Origin: Pseudomonas graminis
GTDB lineage: Bacteria > Pseudomonadota > Gammaproteobacteria > Pseudomonadales > Pseudomonadaceae
Reading direction: 5' to 3'
Length of the DNA stretch: 41,321 nucleotides
Assembly: GCF_002093745.1 (NCBI RefSeq)
Contig: NZ_MTSB01000029.1
Span: 1 to 41,321, forward strand
Positions 34,014 to 41,321 of this stretch are shown here, in pieces. The position numbers and the translations under genes are program-made. The notes beneath the pieces were generated by a model. It was given only the letters and a program-made list of their open reading frames with translations. It did not search any database and was not told the DNA's origin. The stretch's first letter is position 1, and each line of letters begins with the position of its first letter.

Positions 34014-34022
34014 ATGAATAAA
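33992..34022. promoter_or_regulatory. Palindromic operator candidate at the IclR gene start
   Basis: ATTCATT-G-AATGAAT (34005-34019) is a perfect 15-bp palindrome that includes the ATG at 34014. An outer pair TTTATTC (33992-33998) and GAATAAA (34016-34022) also matches. IclR regulators bind short palindromes near their own promoters, so this is a likely autoregulatory site. It also argues that the real start codon may be further on, at the GTG 34038. Confidence 0.6.
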
Positions 34023-34877
34023 AATAGAGATTTAATTGTGAAAGATTCCACTGATCGAAATTCAGGTGCTGCCGAGGTTGGCGTGGGGGCTGTATCCCGG
34101 CTGTTCGCTCTGCTTCGTTGCCTTGGCGAATGCGATGAAGGCGGTGAGCGCGTCACGCAACTGGCGCAACGTGTCGGCTTGTCGCAACCCACCACGCACC
34201 GTTTGCTGCGCAGCCTGATGGACGAAGGCATGGTCGAACAGGATGCGCTCAGCAAGCGCTACCGCCTGAGCATCGAGTTCTTTGTGCTGGCGGCGCGCGC
34301 AGGCAACACCGGCAACTTGCGCGACCTCGTGCGGCCCAGCCTGCTGCGCCTGTCTGCTTCGCTGGGCGACTCGCTGTTTCTGCTGGCGCGCAGCGGTTTT
34401 GATGCCATCTGCCTGGACCGCAGTGAAGGTCCGTACCCGATCCGCACCTTCACCGGCGATATTGGTGGCCGTGTGGCGTTGGGCGTGGGGCAGGGCAGCC
34501 TGGCGATTCTCGCATTTCTGCCCGAGGACGAGCGGGAAACGGTGATTGCCTACAACTTGCCACGGCTCAAGGATTTTCATCTGTACGACGAAGTGTTTTT
34601 GCGCTCCGAGGTCGACAACGTGCGCCGCCTCGGCTACGCGGGCCGCAACACCGGTGCGCTGCCAGGCATGGCCGGGCTGGCGGTACCGATTCTGGACCGT
34701 AGCGGTCGTGCAGTGGCGGCGCTCAGCGTGGCGACGATCAGCGACCGTCTGGGACCTGATCGGCTGATGACGGTGGTCGAGTTGCTCAAGCGCGAGGCGG
34801 CGACCATCAGCGCTCGAATCAACCCGTTTGACCCGTCGTTGCGGCGGCCCAGTCAGGTCTTTGGGCAGGTGGATTGA
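34014..34877 (+). CDS. IclR family regulator
   Basis: A 287-aa regulator. The N-terminal winged helix runs through LFALLRCLGECDEGG, VTQLAQRVGLSQPTTHRLLRSLMDEGMV. The C-terminal ligand-binding domain contains DLVRPSLLRLSASLGDSLFLLARSGFDAICLDR, RVALGVGQGSLAILAFLPEDE, GYAGRNTGALPGMAGLAVPI and ALSVATISDRL. It is divergent from the transport/oxidase operon and is its probable regulator, sensing the substrate or a breakdown product. The ATG at 34014 has no ribosome-binding site; GTG at 34038 has TAGAG about 9 nt upstream and may be the true start, giving 279 aa. Confidence 0.92.
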   Translation: MNKNRDLIVKDSTDRNSGAAEVGVGAVSRLFALLRCLGECDEGGERVTQLAQRVGLSQPTTHRLLRSLMDEGMVEQDALSKRYRLSIEFFVLAARAGNTGNLRDLVRPSLLRLSASLGDSLFLLARSGFDAICLDRSEGPYPIRTFTGDIGGRVALGVGQGSLAILAFLPEDERETVIAYNLPRLKDFHLYDEVFLRSEVDNVRRLGYAGRNTGALPGMAGLAVPILDRSGRAVAALSVATISDRLGPDRLMTVVELLKREAATISARINPFDPSLRRPSQVFGQVD

Positions 34878-34905
34878 AGCGTTGTCCCGAGCGATCCTGG
34901 ACCGC

Positions 34906-35868
34906 TTACGCCCATCCCGTCCGGCTCAACCCTTCGGCCTTAAACACCAGCGCCTTCAGGCCGCCGTCAACGCGGTCGTCCGGGAACTCCGGAGGATTTT
35001 CCAGGCGTTGCTGGAAACGCAGGCAGGGCGCTTCGATTGCAGTGTGCTCGATCAGAAAGTCCGGGCCTGTCGCGGGGTCGTTCATGCAAGCCAGCACCAA
35101 GCCGTCTTCTTCCAGCAACTCCGGCAGGCGGCGCAATACGCGCTGATAGTCCTTATCAAGCATGAAGCTGCCTTTCTGGAAGGAAGGCGGGTCAATGATG
35201 ATCAGGTCGTAAGGCCCCGAGCGAGTCACCTTGGCCCACGACTTGAACAGGTCGTGCCCCAGAAACGTCACGCGACCGAGGTCGTGGTCGTTGAGGCGAT
35301 GGTTCTCGCGACCGCGATTCAGCGCAGCGCGGGCCATGTCCAGATTCACCACGTGGTCCGCACCGCCGGCAAGGGCGGCGACCGAGAAGCCACAGGTGTA
35401 GGCGAACAGGTTCAGAATGCGCTTGCCCCTGGCCTGTGCCCGCACCCAGTCACGCCCGTAGCGCATGTCCAGAAACAGGCCGCTGTTCTGCTTCTTGCCA
35501 AAATCGACCTTGTAGCGCAAACCGTTTTCGGTGATCACCCATTCGTCCATGACCTCGCCAGTCAGCCACTGTGTGGTGCTTTGCGGCAGATAACGGTGCT
35601 GCAGCAGTAAGGTGTGAGCCTGGCTTTGCCGCCACTGAGGCGTGTCGATCAGCCCGGTGAGCACGTGCCTCAGTGCTTCCAGCTCGTCCGGTTGCGGTTC
35701 CTTGAACACACAGACCAGCACCACGCCCTGCATCCAGTCCACAGTGACGTGTTCCAGCCCTGGCCACACACGGCCACGGCCGTGAAACAGGCGGCGGGTT
35801 TCATCGGGAACGTTGCTCAACGCGTCGAGCAGGTGCTGTTGCAAAATGCTTAGTGCTTCAGGGGTCAT
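34906..35868 (-). CDS. Class I SAM methyltransferase, RlmK/RlmI-like
   Basis: A 320-aa methyltransferase. The SAM-binding motif NLFAYTCGFSVAALAGGADHVVNLD, the RGRENHRLNDHD segment and the catalytic DLIIIDPPSFQKGSF match the RlmI/RlmK-type 23S rRNA methyltransferase fold. There is no PUA domain at the N-terminus as in RlmI; the 100-residue N-terminal part is distinct. The target may be rRNA but is unproven. It runs convergent with the IclR gene, 28 nt apart. Confidence 0.85.
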   Translation of the reverse strand: MTPEALSILQQHLLDALSNVPDETRRLFHGRGRVWPGLEHVTVDWMQGVVLVCVFKEPQPDELEALRHVLTGLIDTPQWRQSQAHTLLLQHRYLPQSTTQWLTGEVMDEWVITENGLRYKVDFGKKQNSGLFLDMRYGRDWVRAQARGKRILNLFAYTCGFSVAALAGGADHVVNLDMARAALNRGRENHRLNDHDLGRVTFLGHDLFKSWAKVTRSGPYDLIIIDPPSFQKGSFMLDKDYQRVLRRLPELLEEDGLVLACMNDPATGPDFLIEHTAIEAPCLRFQQRLENPPEFPDDRVDGGLKALVFKAEGLSRTGWA

Positions 35869-35933
35869 GACAGCGGTCGGTTGTGAAAGGCGGCGTATGG
35901 TAAACGTATTTCAGCGAATGGGAATCTCAGCGT

Positions 35934-36638
35934 TCAGCGGGGCATGTAGCGGCGTTGCCAGCGATGAGGGATTTTCAATGACACCAGGCCCAGGATCGCC
36001 GACAGGCTGCCACTGACCAGCAAGGCATTCAGCCCAAGACGTTGTTCAAGGATTGCGCCGATCACCGCGCCAATGAACATGCCGATCCAGGGGATCAATT
36101 GAATGCGCCAGCCATCCCGGCGCTCTCCCAGCATCCAGCGGCCCAGACCGCGCCCGAAGCGTGACAGCGCGCCTGTGACGTAAGTCAGGCCGACCGGCAG
36201 TCCGTTGACCTGCTCGACAGCCGCGTTGAGCATGCCCATCGCCAGAATCGCCCAGATCAGGGCCAGTATGTTGTTTGCCAAGGGCCATGCCGCAGCGGCG
36301 CACAGCAGCGTGGCAATACTCAGCAGCAAAGGCAGGGCGCGTCGGCCGCCTAGTCGGGCAACAATGACGCCCAGCGCGTTGCCGCTGATGAACGCGAAGA
36401 TGGCCAGCGTCAGTCGGGCGGTCACGTTCATATCGCCGTCACTGATCGCGACCGCGAGGCGGGTGGTATTACCGCTCATGAACGAGACGAAATCCCCGGT
36501 CGCCATGAAGCCGATCGCATCCGTCATGCCTGCCAGCACGGAAAGGCTGGCCGCCAGCGCCATGCCGACCCGGCCACGCCACTTCTGCATATGCAGGTGC
36601 CTGGGGCTGGCGCTGACGTTGGTGGGCGATGGCAGCAT
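35934..36638 (-). CDS. DUF1275 (YoaK-type) membrane protein
   Basis: A 234-aa membrane protein with about six helices. The family pattern is clear: LSVLAGMTDAIGFMATGDFVSFMSGNTTRLA near the N-terminus and GLPVGLTYVTGALSRFGRGLG in the middle. DUF1275 proteins are conserved and of unknown function, possibly transporters. ATG at 36638 has GAGG about 10 nt upstream; the preceding TTG is also in frame. It is followed by 65 nt and then the methyltransferase on the same strand. Confidence 0.88.
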   Translation of the reverse strand: MLPSPTNVSASPRHLHMQKWRGRVGMALAASLSVLAGMTDAIGFMATGDFVSFMSGNTTRLAVAISDGDMNVTARLTLAIFAFISGNALGVIVARLGGRRALPLLLSIATLLCAAAAWPLANNILALIWAILAMGMLNAAVEQVNGLPVGLTYVTGALSRFGRGLGRWMLGERRDGWRIQLIPWIGMFIGAVIGAILEQRLGLNALLVSGSLSAILGLVSLKIPHRWQRRYMPR

Positions 36639-36689
36639 CAAAGGTCCTCGGGACCGGTGGAAGCGCGTCGTGTCGGTGGTTTCAGCAGG

Positions 36690-36917
36690 TCATAGCGGTT
36701 TGGCACGTACTATTCTTTTTGCCCTGACCTCATCAGCGTAGGCTTTGAGCTGGTCGGCGTCGCTATACAGCCGATTGACCATCTGCAGAATGGCCGTGAC
36801 GTCCACGTCTTTCATTTGCGAAGCAAGCTTGAGGATTTCTTCTGCCGTACTTTCGAGATTCGTTGCGGTGCCTTTCAAGTGCTTTTTCAGCTCTTGAGTC
36901 GACTTATTGAGCGCCAT
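36690..36917 (-). CDS. Small helical protein of unknown function
   Basis: A 75-aa predicted all-helical protein (MALNKSTQELKKHLKGTATN...EEVRAKR-like basic end). Leu/Ala spacing suggests an amphipathic coiled coil. There is no signal peptide. AGGAA lies about 7 nt before the ATG at 36917; a longer frame is not credible. Family not recognised; it could bind nucleic acid through its basic C-terminus (AKRIVRAKPL). It lies between the DUF1275 and FKBP genes on the same strand. Confidence 0.65.
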   Translation of the reverse strand: MALNKSTQELKKHLKGTATNLESTAEEILKLASQMKDVDVTAILQMVNRLYSDADQLKAYADEVRAKRIVRAKPL

Positions 36918-37049
36918 ACGTGTTCCTGTGCGAAGACCTGAAATGCCATGCCCGGAGCATGGCTTTTTCCGCGATAACAAGCAATCGGGCTTATGCCTTG
37001 TCAGGGTTATCGGCGTGATCCCGGTCAGGTTTAACCGAATGTCAGGCAT

Positions 37050-37391
37050 TCAGTCGTCGCGGGTCAGCACTTCCAGCAGTTCTATTTCGAACGTCAGGTC
37101 GGAGCCGGGCGTGATGTGCGCGCCCATCGCTCTGTCGCCATAGGCCAGGTGTGCCGGCACGAACAGTGTGCGCTTGCCCCCCACCTTCATGCCCATCAGG
37201 CCCAGGTCCCAGCCTTTGATGACGCGTCCGGTGCCGATCACGCACTGAAACGGCTTGCCACGTTCATGCGAGGAATCGAACACCGTGCCGTCTTTCAGCG
37301 TGCCGGTGTAATGGGTGGTGATCAGCGCGCCCTTGACCACTTCCTTGCCATCGCCAGGGTGCAGATCGGTGACCTGTAATTCAATGCTCAT
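37050..37391 (-). CDS. FKBP-type peptidyl-prolyl isomerase
   Basis: A 113-aa single-domain FKBP. Family residues are in place: HYTGTLKDGTVFDSSHERGKPFQCVIGTGRVIKGWDLGLMGMKVGGKRTLFVPAHLAYGDRAMG, then LTFEIELLEVL. It catalyses cis-trans isomerisation of prolyl bonds and may act as a chaperone. No signal peptide, so it is cytoplasmic. Confidence 0.93.
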   Translation of the reverse strand: MSIELQVTDLHPGDGKEVVKGALITTHYTGTLKDGTVFDSSHERGKPFQCVIGTGRVIKGWDLGLMGMKVGGKRTLFVPAHLAYGDRAMGAHITPGSDLTFEIELLEVLTRDD

Positions 37392-37460
37392 TGCCGGTTA
37401 TCCCGTGAAGATGACAGGGGGGTTTTCTCGCAGAAATCGTACCCTGTGACAAGCCGCCAG

Positions 37461-37491
37461 AACGAAAACGGGGAAGCGCTCGCTTCCCCGT
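37461..37491 (-). terminator. Terminator of the small membrane protein gene
   Basis: ACGGGGAAGC pairs with GCTTCCCCGT (37468-37491, GCTC loop), with TTTT on the minus strand just after it. It follows the stop of the 37513 gene and may also stop plus-strand reading poorly. Confidence 0.85.
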
Positions 37492-37512
37492 CCGGACGTC
37501 ACACTGTCGTGC

Positions 37513-37794
37513 TCAGAGGTTTTGCGAGCTGACGATCATTGCCTGAGCGATGTTTTCTTTCTGTGCCAGCGTGAAGCCGTCCCAGATGTTGGTCTTGGCG
37601 TAGTAACCGAGGCCTGCCAGGCAGTAGAGGCTGAGGGTCAGAACAATGGCAATCGACACAAAAGTCCAGCGGCCTTCGTCTTCGTGCTCCCGTGTGAAGC
37701 TGCGGGAGTAGTTGTCCTCTGCGCTGCGAAAGAGCAGCGCCGAAGACAGGCGTTTGAACCACTGGAACAGATGAACGACAACAATGCGCAGCAT
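37513..37794 (-). CDS. Small inner-membrane protein of unknown function
   Basis: A 93-aa protein with one clear membrane helix at about residues 44-66 (TFVSIAIVLTLSLYCLAGLGYY). The N-terminal half is amphipathic and positively charged (FQWFKRLSSALLF), and the C-terminal tail is polar. I recall similar small proteins in Pseudomonas but cannot name the family. It is bounded by terminators on both sides, so it is a single-gene unit. Confidence 0.7.
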   Translation of the reverse strand: MLRIVVVHLFQWFKRLSSALLFRSAEDNYSRSFTREHEDEGRWTFVSIAIVLTLSLYCLAGLGYYAKTNIWDGFTLAQKENIAQAMIVSSQNL

Positions 37795-37875
37795 GGGGAT
37801 ATCACCTCAAAGGTTAAGAAAACGGTTTGCCGTGATGCCGGAGCGGGCATCGGGGCACAAAACCTGAAAACGAAA

Positions 37876-37903
37876 AAAGCCCGTCTATGACGGGCTTTCT
37901 TTT
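37876..37903. terminator. Bidirectional terminator
   Basis: AAAGCCCGTC (37876-37885) pairs with GACGGGCTTT (37889-37898) around TAT. T-rich tracts lie on both sides (CTTTTTAT on plus; TTTTTTCG on minus). It sits upstream of the minus-strand small membrane protein gene. Confidence 0.85.
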
Positions 37904-38363
37904 TATGATTCTGATCAGGCGGGCAGTGCAGGGCGATGTGTGGCGCTTCGCAAAAGGCACGGCGTGTGTCTGACGTTATGGACACATTTTAAAACAAATA
38001 AGCTGCATCATTCTACCCGCAGCCTGCCGTTGTCAGACAGCTGGTCGTGTCTGGAGGTGTGACAAAACGTCGCCCCGCGCGCGTTGGCGCTGCGTTATGA
38101 ACAGGCTGACCGGTCAAGTCTTGTAATACTTCTTCAGCGCGCGAAACATCTGTGTGTATTGTACGATCAGCGCCCGTATTGATTTTCAGGACCGTATGAA
38201 TACCCTCCAGGAGCCTCCGAGTTGTCCTCCGTTTATCGCCTATGGTTGTCCGGTGATCCCCCTTTCACCGAGCAGGCCGCTTCATCTCCGCACTGAGTCA
38301 TCCAGCCTCTTGAACTGTTTCGACCCCGTCAGACCTTCGCGTCCGGACGTTGCAACGCCATGT

Positions 38364-38393
38364 TTGACGGTTCGCGATCACGTCTGGTCTACA
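38364..38393 (+). promoter_or_regulatory. Possible sigma70 promoter of the TerC gene
   Basis: TTGACG (38364-38369) and TCTACA (38388-38393) with 18 nt between them, giving a transcript start near 38400 and a leader of about 44 nt. The -10 box is weak. Confidence 0.4.
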
Positions 38394-38443
38394 GTGACCC
38401 ATGCCACTCTCTGTCATTTTTCTCGTGAGGCTGCATAACTACC

Positions 38444-40012
38444 ATGGAATGGATCGCTGACCCCACGGCATGGCTTGGCCTGCTGACCCTCATCGTGCTG
38501 GAGCTGGTGCTGGGTATCGATAACCTGGTGTTTATTGCCATCCTGGCCGACAAACTGCCGCCAGAACAACGCGACAAAGCGCGCGTCATCGGCCTGTCGC
38601 TGGCATTGATCATGCGCCTCGGCCTGTTGGCGAGCATTTCCTGGATGGTGACGCTGACTGAGCCGTTGTTCGAGGTATTCGACAAAACCTTCTCCGGGCG
38701 TGACCTGATCATGCTGTTCGGCGGTGTGTTCCTGCTGTTCAAGGCCACCATGGAATTGCATGAACGACTGGAAGGCCATGTCGCCCAGCGCGCCGGTAAC
38801 GCGGGCTACGCGTTGTTCTGGCCCATCGTGGCGCAGATCGTGGTGCTCGATGCCGTGTTCTCGCTGGATGCCGTGATCACAGCGGTCGGTATGGTCGAAC
38901 ACCTGTCGGTGATGATGATCGCGGTGATTTTCTCCATCGGTCTGATGATGATTGCCAGCAAGCCGCTGACCAAATTCGTCAACAGCCGCCCGACGGTGAT
39001 CATGCTCTGTCTGGGCTTCCTGATGATGATCGGTTTCAGCCTGACCGCCGAAGGCCTGGGTTTCCATATTCCCAAGGGTTATCTGTATGCGGCCATCGGC
39101 TTCTCGATCCTTATCGAGGTGTTCAACCAGATCGCTCGCAAGCGCAGCAAGAAGTCGGCGCACGGTCACTTGCCACGCCGTGAGCGTGCTGCTCATGCGG
39201 TGATGCGCCTGTTGGGCGGTCGCCGGCTGGAGTCTGGCGATGTCGATGAAGAAATCACCGACATGCTTGAAGGCGAAAGCAACGAGCCGGTATTCGATCG
39301 TCGCGAGCGTGTGATGATCAGCGGCGTGCTGCAACTGGCAGAGCGGCAGATTCGCACGGTGATGACACCGAGGGCTGAAATCGACTACATCGATCTGAAC
39401 GATGATGCCGAGAAGATTCGCCTGAAGCTGATGCACTCATCGTATTCGCGACTGCCATTGATTGGCGAAGGCGGCATTGATGAACCACTGGGGTTCGTGC
39501 ATAAAAAAGAGCTGTTCAAGGAGTTGCTGGCCGGTAATCAGCCGGACTTGAAGCTGATGTCACGCAAGGCCATCAACCTGCTGGAAAACTTCACGATCCT
39601 CAACGCCCTGGAACAGATGCGCAAGGAGTCGACGCACATTGCATTCGTGGTCAATGAGTTCGGTGATTTCATTGGTGTATTGAGCATGACCGACATTCTG
39701 GAGTCCATCGCCGGCCAGTTGCCTGACGCCAGCGAAGTGGAAGGCCCGGACATTGTTGTGCAGGGTGAAGACTTCGTGGTCTCCGGAGCCCTGAACCTGA
39801 GCCTGATCCGCGAACGAACCGGCTTCCAGGCCAAGGCCACCGAGGACTATCAGACACTGGCCGGGTTGGTCATGAGCCTGCTGGACCGTTTGCCGTCCAC
39901 GGGTGACAGCCTGAACTGGCAGGGCTGGAACCTGAAAGTGGTGGGTGTGGAAGAACGTCGCGTGACGCGGGTATTGCTGCAAAAGCAGTCCGAGGTGAGT
40001 GCTGGTCAATAA
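38444..40012 (+). CDS. TerC-family membrane protein with CBS and CorC/HlyC domains
   Basis: A 522-aa protein. The N-terminal TerC domain (about 1-230) has seven or so helices with the conserved aspartates in GIDNLVF (24-30) and [11 protein letters not shown] (about 138-148). A CBS pair follows (about 300-420), containing [15 protein letters not shown] and [24 protein letters not shown]. The last 80 residues are a CorC/HlyC-type transporter-associated domain. The architecture matches E. coli YoaE/YegH. A role in metal ion (manganese-type) homeostasis or efflux is plausible for TerC proteins but unproven. GAGG is 13 nt from the ATG, longer than usual. A terminator follows. Confidence 0.92.
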   Translation: MEWIADPTAWLGLLTLIVLELVLGIDNLVFIAILADKLPPEQRDKARVIGLSLALIMRLGLLASISWMVTLTEPLFEVFDKTFSGRDLIMLFGGVFLLFKATMELHERLEGHVAQRAGNAGYALFWPIVAQIVVLDAVFSLDAVITAVGMVEHLSVMMIAVIFSIGLMMIASKPLTKFVNSRPTVIMLCLGFLMMIGFSLTAEGLGFHIPKGYLYAAIGFSILIEVFNQIARKRSKKSAHGHLPRRERAAHAVMRLLGGRRLESGDVDEEITDMLEGESNEPVFDRRERVMISGVLQLAERQIRTVMTPRAEIDYIDLNDDAEKIRLKLMHSSYSRLPLIGEGGIDEPLGFVHKKELFKELLAGNQPDLKLMSRKAINLLENFTILNALEQMRKESTHIAFVVNEFGDFIGVLSMTDILESIAGQLPDASEVEGPDIVVQGEDFVVSGALNLSLIRERTGFQAKATEDYQTLAGLVMSLLDRLPSTGDSLNWQGWNLKVVGVEERRVTRVLLQKQSEVSAGQ

Positions 40013-40029
40013 GCGCTGAGCAGTATCGA

Positions 40030-40067
40030 AAACGGGGCCGCCATTTTGTTGAGCGCGCCCCGTTTTT
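40030..40067 (+). terminator. Terminator between TerC and GNAT genes
   Basis: AAACGGGGC (40030-40038) pairs with GCCCCGTTT (40057-40065), followed by TT and an AT-rich stretch. It ends the TerC gene; the convergent GNAT gene stops just beyond. Confidence 0.85.
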
Positions 40068-40075
40068 ATGTGTGC

Positions 40076-40651
40076 TTATCTTCGACGCGGGCGTGACACC
40101 ACTGATTCGATATTCTTGCGACCGATCAGCTTGGGTTGCACGGGTTCAGCCGCCACTGGCGCTTCAGCCAGCCACTTGAACATCACCAGGCAATCCACCA
40201 GACCCAGACGGGCATGGCGATAAGCCTTGGGCAAACGCCCGACCGTTTCGAAACCCAGCTTCGCCCACAACGCCACGGCGACCTCGTTGCTGGCAACCAC
40301 TGAATTGAACTGCATCGCCAGAAAACCGCTGTCCCGCGCCAGTTGTTGCGAGTGTTCGCACATCAACCGCGCCACACCACGACCTCGCGCCGCGCCCGTC
40401 ACCATGTAGCCACAGTTGCAGACGTGATTGCCCGGCCCAGCCGCATTGGCTTTGAGGTAATAACTGCCCAAAAGCTGACCGTCTTCCTCGGCGATCAACG
40501 TGTGCAGCGGCAGCTCCACCCACAGACTGCGGGCTTGCTCCTGAGTGAGGGCAGGGTCGTACGCATAGGTTTCCTGAGCGATGACAACAGCCTGAAAGGT
40601 GGGCCAGAAGCGGTCGAAGTCTTCCGGGGTCATGGGGCGGATCTGGATCAT
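40076..40651 (-). CDS. GNAT family N-acetyltransferase
   Basis: A 191-aa acetyltransferase. The acetyl-CoA-binding core is visible as CNCGYMVTGAARGRGVARLMCEHSQQLARDSGF, with R/Q-x-x-G-x-A type spacing, followed by NEVAVALWAKLGFETVGRLPKAYRH. The last 25 residues are an extra basic tail (ending SRPRRR). Acceptor unknown. No neighbouring gene suggests a partner. Confidence 0.88.
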   Translation of the reverse strand: MIQIRPMTPEDFDRFWPTFQAVVIAQETYAYDPALTQEQARSLWVELPLHTLIAEEDGQLLGSYYLKANAAGPGNHVCNCGYMVTGAARGRGVARLMCEHSQQLARDSGFLAMQFNSVVASNEVAVALWAKLGFETVGRLPKAYRHARLGLVDCLVMFKWLAEAPVAAEPVQPKLIGRKNIESVVSRPRRR

Positions 40652-40711
40652 GAGGAGCCTGAGTAGAGGTTGGCTGGATTGTCCGGGCTGTAAGTTAGCC
40701 TGAGCGCACTA

Positions 40712-41299
40712 TCACTTCCAGGCTTTTTCGGTGAATTCGGCAGTGGTGGGCAGTACGGTGTGAAGGAAATTGAGGTACTTGTTAAACAGCACTTCGTGCT
40801 GGAAACGGGCCTCGAAACCGAGGGTGACATCCGTGCGGTGCGTGATGATCATCAGACGCTTGCGGTCGACCGTAACAAAGTTGTACTCGCCCCAAGGCAG
40901 ACTTTGTTCGTGGTGAATGGGGTTTTCCCAGCTCAGCAGTTTGACGGCGGCGACACAGGCAATGGCTACCGGACCGACCAGAAAGAGCAATGAGCCGGTG
41001 AGAACGGCGACGAAAATGAGTGTCAGGATGACGGCGATGGCAATGCCTTTGAAGAAGGCTGAGGCAAAGTCGGGATAGTGGAGGTAGTACTCCACGTGGG
41101 CGCAGTCAGTTCTTATGGTGTAGTTGTAGATGGTTTTTTGGCGGATGAGCAGGCCTGTGTAGTAAGCAAGATTTCCTGCAAACGCTAATATTACAGTGAT
41201 GAGCCGGTGCGGACTGTCTGAAAACATTACCCAGCCTCCCCAAATAATAAGTGCGCCGAAGATTAGGTGAATGGCGGTAAATCCAAGCTGCGTGATCAT
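40712..41299 (-). CDS. Membrane protein of unknown function
   Basis: A 195-aa protein. Two N-terminal helices (about residues 5-25 and 30-53), a polar segment with IYNYTIRTDCAHVEYYLHYPDF, a long hydrophobic region (about 84-120) that could be two helices, then a soluble C-terminal part ending in AEFTEKAWK. I do not recognise the family. AAAGAG lies just before the ATG at 41299. GC content looks lower than in neighbouring genes, and use of AT-rich codons hints at acquisition. The gene upstream lies outside the window. Confidence 0.65.
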   Translation of the reverse strand: MITQLGFTAIHLIFGALIIWGGWVMFSDSPHRLITVILAFAGNLAYYTGLLIRQKTIYNYTIRTDCAHVEYYLHYPDFASAFFKGIAIAVILTLIFVAVLTGSLLFLVGPVAIACVAAVKLLSWENPIHHEQSLPWGEYNFVTVDRKRLMIITHRTDVTLGFEARFQHEVLFNKYLNFLHTVLPTTAEFTEKAWK

Positions 41300-41321
41300 G
41301 ATCTCTTTAGGTGACCTCGCA

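Larger units (their letters stand above)
37795..38443. other. Long intergenic region before the TerC gene
   Basis: About 650 nt with the bidirectional terminator at its left side and no clear gene. A plus-strand frame (38196-38438, 80 codons) ends 5 nt before the TerC start but has a Pro/Ser/Cys-rich translation unlike a folded protein. A 12-codon minus-strand frame at 38114-38149 also exists. No manganese riboswitch motif was seen. A candidate promoter is given separately. Confidence 0.5.

Noticed and set aside
37795..38443. Manganese riboswitch (yybP-ykoY) before the TerC gene
   Set aside because: Often found before TerC-family genes elsewhere, but its conserved loop sequences are not visible here.
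1..41321. tRNA, rRNA or integrase-type mobile elements
   Set aside because: No tRNA cloverleaf with the expected arms, no rRNA sequence and no transposase or integrase reading frame was recognised on either strand.

Overview
The window looks like a chromosomal segment of a plant-associated Pseudomonas, most likely of the P. syringae group. This is inferred from moderately high GC, Pseudomonas-type small genes (a DUF6555-like protein, an RcnB-like protein), several protein families usual in the genus, and intergenic GACGC-GGA-GCGTC hairpin repeats typical of these genomes. I saw no rRNA, tRNA, CRISPR array, phage or intact insertion sequence. Most of it reads as ordinary core or soft-core chromosome with several unlinked operons.

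Left end (1-940): a gene-free stretch rich in hairpins. It holds a three-way-junction-like fold at 83-175, more hairpins to 262, and a 95-bp tandem repeat at 276-523 that supplies the stop codon of a DUF1810 gene. Then come an orphan ABC exporter (1026-2837), a Tas-type aldo/keto reductase (2924-3961), and an overlapping pair made of a glucose-dehydrogenase-like SDR and a GH15 glucoamylase-like hydrolase (4044-6663). After a small DUF6555-like gene there are two MFS permeases on either side of a small secreted protein and an Nramp metal transporter (7155-12540).

Middle (12545-27022): small minus-strand genes (two short soluble proteins, a secreted DUF3828-like protein, an RcnB-like protein). 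The qorB/ytfH-type divergent pair has a clear inverted-repeat operator candidate. Next are a stand-alone PBP2, pyruvate oxidase PoxB, a GFA-family protein, a NIT-domain chemoreceptor, a conserved hypothetical with a strong terminator, a chalcone-isomerase-like secreted protein translationally linked to a DUF3833 lipoprotein, MoaA, and a CPA1 Na+/H+ antiporter.

The most coherent system is 27194-34877. It is a tightly packed seven-gene minus-strand operon: ABC ATPase, two permeases, a [2Fe-2S] protein, two FAD oxidoreductases and a periplasmic binding protein. It is read divergently from an IclR-type regulator whose start codon lies inside a perfect palindrome. The layout is that of an uptake-plus-oxidation cassette for an opine-like, secondary-amine or imino-acid substrate. 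The three oxidase subunits resemble opine oxidase, D-hydroxyproline dehydrogenase and HcnABC. The substrate cannot be read from the sequence.

Right end (34906-41299): an RlmK/RlmI-like methyltransferase, a DUF1275 membrane protein, a small coiled protein, an FKBP-type prolyl isomerase, a small membrane protein with clear terminators, a TerC-CBS-CorC membrane protein, a GNAT acetyltransferase and an unidentified membrane protein.
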